From the NCBI GenBank assembly GCA_024516035.1, contig CM044958.1, forward strand, positions 44,670,803 to 44,734,802: 64,000 nt of DNA, read 5' to 3'. This document shows positions 22,401 to 28,400 of this stretch, one piece after another. The notes below the pieces were generated by a model. It was not told the DNA's origin. It saw nothing but the letters and a program-made list of their open reading frames with translations, and made no database searches. Position 1 is the first letter of the stretch. Each line of letters begins with the position of its first letter. This DNA is from Bactericera cockerelli (lineage: Eukaryota; Arthropoda; Insecta; Hemiptera; Triozidae). The position numbers were made by a program, and so were the translations under genes.

Positions 22401-25400
22401 TGGTAACTTAGATACATTTTGTTCGAGGTGTTTGATAAGTTTCTCCCTTCGGACAACATTTCTGAATGCATGCGATGGAGGTTCATGGTAAAAGTTCTTT
22501 GGACTGGCGCATTAAATTTGACAAAATTAGTAATTTCCTCAATGCTTGATTTTTCGAAATATGTATCTCCTGTGGTTTTCTGTCTTATGCTCGTAATGCT
22601 TTCATAATCTTCACCATAATAATAATAATACTCTTTAGTGGAAGGTAACCAGGCGAGGTTAATACACAAAACATTTTCTACCACTTAACGCTCAGAGTCA
22701 GCCATATAAATCATTATTATTATATGGTCACAAACTCAAATTAATGAGGAAAATTTCATACATAGAGTGGGATTCGAACGGACGGATACCTACGCTACCT
22801 GGATTACCAGACTAGCTCGTTAACCGCTTGACTAACAGTGCACCATCTTTATGTTCATACTATGAGGGCTTTAGCCAGTGTAATATAAAATTGATTCAAT
22901 TCTTCAGTAATTATGTCCAGTAATTAATTCCTGGTAGTACGAATAAAATGATTGTTATTGCAAATAAATTGATGTCAATGATGCATTGAGTACGTCAGTA
23001 CTGGTCTATCTCCAGTCAATCAACGTAGAGGCACCAAGTAATGAATGCAGATCAGATACTTCGGGTGGAATAGCTTATGGTTAGCATAGAAAGCTTAAAG
23101 GTTTGGAGACAATAATAATAATGGCATTTCCGGCCCTACCCAGGCTGGTGAGGTTAATGTGGGTAGCTGATACGATTCCCAGAGAATGGAGGGTAAAACC
23201 CCCGTCCTAATCCAGGACGTTAATTCAAATATAATCGTTTAATTATTAAATCCGTCCATTATCAACCATGTAACTGGGAGCAAAAAGAACTCACAATTTA
23301 CATGATTTTACTTAGTGTTTAGAGACAGACGGAATTTTTACTGTTATTAAAGGCAAATGTACCAAACTTTGTACGAAAATGTACCAAAAGTGGCAATACG
23401 TACCATTTGCCCAGACGTTTGATTCGCTTTTCGGTGTCATGAATCTGGATTTCGTCTTTGAACCACAGAACATTCTCATTGGAGTCCCCGGAACATTTCA
23501 ACAGGACTCTTTCTCCTGCTTCCACGAACACTTCCTGGTCTCTGGCGCCTGGAAACATGGAAATCGAATTGGCATGTTAAAAAATATCAAAGAAAAATCG
23601 ACATTCCTCTAAAAAAAAATTGGTTTTAACGTCGCTTTCAACTGCATGGTCATATCACGACGGGGATGTTACCCTCCATTCGCAGGAATCTCACAAATCT
23701 GCTGACGACTTTAACCTCACCCAGTCTGCGTTGGGCCAGAATGTCTTATCCTCGCTGGACGTTGCTTAATTTCGGAGAACCTACGAGAACCGGAGCATTC
23801 AACACGCCATTCCCCTAATTGTAGTGCTTCTTAAATACTTCTTACTAAAGCTTGGTAAATTGAAAAATTAAGGGGCAAAACGCAGTAAACCATAAAATTA
23901 GTTAGGCTCTTATTTTACTTTTGTCAGGCATCTTGAATATGGTACTGTTTAGTTAGTTAGTTAGTGTTACAAGTGTTACATATTTTACTTTGGTCAGGCA
24001 ATTTAAAATAAAGGTATTTTATTTATAAATTTTAATAATTTACAGGAGTATGTACACTGTACTGTATGGTATTAATACAATTTTTAACCGTTTTCTGAGG
24101 AGTGGCCCTGTTTTTTGCGCCTAGATCTAGATTATAATGGATTATTTTATGCCACATTGCATCACGTTTTTGGCTGACGCTCCACAAGCAACGAGCAGGT
24201 AAGGTCTTTGTGTAAACCTCGGCGCGTTGCTGGAATTCAAAATCAGTCTCTAGGTTAGGTATTTAATTTATAACGTTGAATTAAAATTGAACAAAATAAC
24301 TTATAGTCATTTGTGTTTAATGAAACTCCTTGTCCTACTTTGGCAGTGTAATAAAAGCAGTATACATAATTCTTTACATTATGAACAGTATGCTCTTGTA
24401 CATTATAATTAATTAAACAGTATACGAACTCATGTACATTATTATAAACAGATACTGTCCAAAGTTATCTACATTATAAGTCATTATAAGACTATGATGA
24501 CTCGTAATGACTCCGGTTGGATTGGTTGTCCGTCAAAATTCTATAAAAACAAATGAGGAAAAACACAAGGAAAACTTCTAAACTTTGATTGAAGTAAAAG
24601 GCGACATAAAATCTGCATTTTATTTAAACAGAGACTTGCTATGGCGGTTAAAAGAGGCAATGCGGCGGCCATACTTGGCACATTGTCTGTGAACAAGGGC
24701 TCGATGAGGCTTTTGTACTATGATTTAGCAACAAACTTATGTATTCTAAACTTTAACCAACTAGGTGCAGCTTTCACCAATTCAACAATAACTTATACAT
24801 GCAATATCAGGACATAGTGAAGAACTTTAAAAGACACATCAAAATAATCCCCGAGAATTCTTTCCGGCATAAATCAAAAAGTTCAATGTATCTCTGTGCT
24901 AGAATCTTTAAGATGTAGCTCGAAATGTTTAAATCTCGCAATTTATTGCTCACATTAGGGATTCACGAAGCAACATCGTTAGTGAAGTAATACATAAAAT
25001 ACATAATACGATACATAAGTAATACATAATACGTATGCAACGAGATATGAGTAACATTTGTAATATTTTTTATTGTGTTAAATTTAGATGCGAGTGAATC
25101 TATTATGTCTGCCGCGGGGAGTATAAATAGATACAACGCACTCAACTCGGAGCTGTCAGTGCGAGAAATTGGGGGTGACGGCCTTAACGTGTTTCCAACT
25201 CGAGATTGTGGAAGCCGCATTGAGTTGAAAGTTTTGTATTTTATAGTTAGGTTTGCTAGCGTCGTCGATGGCACGTCGAATGCACCGGTTCTCGTAGAAT
25301 CGCCGAAGTTCAGCAACGTCCAGCGAGGTGAAAACTTGGGTGTGACGGCCGTAACGTGTTTCCAACTCAAGATTGTGGAAGCCGCATTGAGTTGAAAGTT

Positions 25401-28400
25401 TTGTATTTTATAGTTAGGTTTGCTAGCGTCGTCGATGGCACGTCGAATGCACCGGTTCTCGTAGAATCGCCGAAGTTCAGCAACGTCCAGCGAGGTGAAG
25501 ACTTGGGTGTGACGGCCGTAACGTGTTTCCAACTCAAGATTGTGGAAGCCGCATTGAGTTGAAAGTTTTGTAGGTTATAGTTAGGTTTGCTAGCTTCGTC
25601 GATGGCACGTCGAATGTACCGGTTCTCGAAGAATCGCCGAAGTTTAGCAACGTCCAGCGAGGTTAAGACTTGCTGACATTCCGGCCCAACCCAGGCTGGG
25701 TAAGGATAATGTGGGTAGCAGGTTTGTTAATTTCCTGCGAATGGAGGGTAACACACTGAGAAAAAAAATTATCGAGGACATTCATCCTTAAGGATAACTT
25801 ACTAGCTAACAAGCCTTAAACGAGGATGAATCATCCTTGTTAGCTAGTAAGTTATCCTTAAGGATGAATGTCCTCGATAAAAAAAATTCTCAGTGCACCC
25901 TCGTCGTGATATGACCATGCAGTTGTAAGTGACGTTTTAAAAAAAGGTTAGGTTTGGCTCGGAGGACTCTACTTATGATTGTGCAAGAAGAAAAGGTAAA
26001 ATTAATATACCTATAATATGAAATAATAATAGACAAAAAGAACAACTTAGAACACTTGGATAGTTATCGATGCGTCTTGAACAAAAGCTCTATATCATAA
26101 TAATGTATGTTAGTGTCAATAAATATCTAAAAAACAGAATGTCTAATGGTTTCTTGGTTGAGAGGGATAAAAGACCGCGAAAAAATTAACTATGAAATAA
26201 TTGAATCGGTACATGCAAAAACGACATCAATCACATTTTTTTGGAAAAAGGGGTTTTCATAGATTTTGGATCTCGGAAGGTAAACGCACAATTCTATATC
26301 AAAACCATATCATTCTGCTACTCCCTTCCTATATAAACACGTTTCTATAATTTTCGTTCTATGCAAGAACGACATAGATCCGGGATTGATGCGGTTCTTG
26401 CATGTAATCTGTAGAATTGGTGTATCCTGTCTGTGTGTGCGTGAACAGGATATCTCAAGAACAATAAGAGCTAGAGACTTGAAATTTGGTTTGAAAATCA
26501 ATTTTATACACCAGACGTACCACAAAACTTTTGGATAAAATTGGCCGCAAAATGCGGCCGCAGGGCCGCAAATATTGCCCGCAAGCACCGCTTCTATGAA
26601 TTGATTAAATATACAAAAAAAGTTAGAGAACAACATTTTCTTAGATTAAAAAAATAATAGGGGTCTCTTCCTATCATTTTTTTGATATTTTGAACTTTTT
26701 GGACCTCGGCCCAAATTTACCGGTATCTTGGGGGGGACCCGCTTTGACTAACTTTTTTTTAACTTTTTTATTATTCATCCTAGATGGGGATTGTGACACA
26801 TCAAATCCAACAATGATTTTGAGGTGCTGATTACGAATTTGGCATTGATTTGCAGCTGTTACCATTGAGTCACGAATGGCGGAGTTCTACTTCTTTTCGG
26901 GGATAAGGAAAGTCGTGCGATATTTACACCAGCTTTTTTTATACATGTAATTTTTTTTATACATATTTTTTTGTTTTTGTTTAAAATAACAATAAAATTC
27001 GAAGTGTACGTGTGTTATTTTTTGTAATATTTTCGATATATGCAAAAACAGCATCATTCCACGACCTTTGAACGGCTATTTCTTTGAAATGGCACTACAT
27101 ATCTGACCAAAAATGATATAGAATGGTTTCTTTTGGCAAGTCCTTATGATTACATATTTTTTCTTTTTTTTCTTATGGACAAAGAATGAATAGGAAAGTT
27201 TTTTTTGATTTTCCAAAAGTTTACTCTTTTGGAATGATGTCGTTTTTGCATGTACCGATTCAATTAGTGTCAACATAAATGATAAAAGTACAGACTCCTG
27301 CAGCCTCCTAACCCTACCTTACCTATAATAACCTCACATTCACCGATAAATTTCAAAGTATCACTTTACAGTATGACAGTTTTCAGTGGACTCATATTCT
27401 CAGTGAAAAATGTGCATTGAATCAAACTAGTAAAGTATCTACAATAAGGAAAATAAAATCTACCATAAGTGAACCGATCAATAAAGATAAAATATGTTCC
27501 AAAGTCAGAACAAGATTCATGTTTCAATCATGGCATTATCTTAGTTTATTGGTACATGTCTGACACTGATGTCTTAATGTAAATGTAAGACAATACAGAC
27601 AACAGTGTGCGCATTATAAAATACAAGCCGCAACAGAACTAGTGTTTCCAAACACATTTCTGTTAGTCTTTGAAGAATAAATAAATCTTGTGACAGAAAG
27701 ATCAAAAGATCAATGTTAGTAGATTGAGTTCAACTGGAATAATACAAAACAACATCCAGTTTTGAAGAATGGCAGTTTCAGTAATGGACTCAATATTGAC
27801 AAGTTCCTAATATCAAAATTGTAACTCATCGATAATTACTTTTGGTGAAACAATGTTAACAATTATGATGCAATCAAAAGTCATTAAAAGCAACATAAAC
27901 TTAGAAATAAACATAATAGGGTTTACTTCTAAGAAATACTGTCTAGAAAACCGATGTCACAATAAACTGAGGGAATTTTGAGACTATGACTAGTAAAAAA
28001 ATTAACCAAAACACAATTTCGAGTCATGACGAATTTAAGATAGAAGTTTTCAGTATCAAGGCATTACCATCATGGTCATGCCTTGTTCAATCAAAATGGG
28101 TCAAAGCCCGCCTGTTTTTCAATAGAAGTCATTGCATCTCACCTTGAAATTATTAGATTGAAATAAATTAAAAGAAATAAATAAGAATGAAAGTTATCTG
28201 TCCTTGAATGTCATTCAATTTCTATCATAACCTGCACATTTTCAAATTGATTAGTTCTAGTTCGGCACGCATGAAGTTGAATCTTCATGATCATCCAATT
28301 TGTCATGCCTTTCACGAGATGTCTTCAGTCTGGTATCCAATGGAACACTGCAATCTTGCATCAAGTGTGTCAGAATCATCAAAGATAATAATTATTATCT

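Noticed and set aside
26674..26865. Frames within element V copies (also 48560-48835, 48580-48966)
   Set aside because: Same short frames recur in each repeat copy without a recognisable protein.
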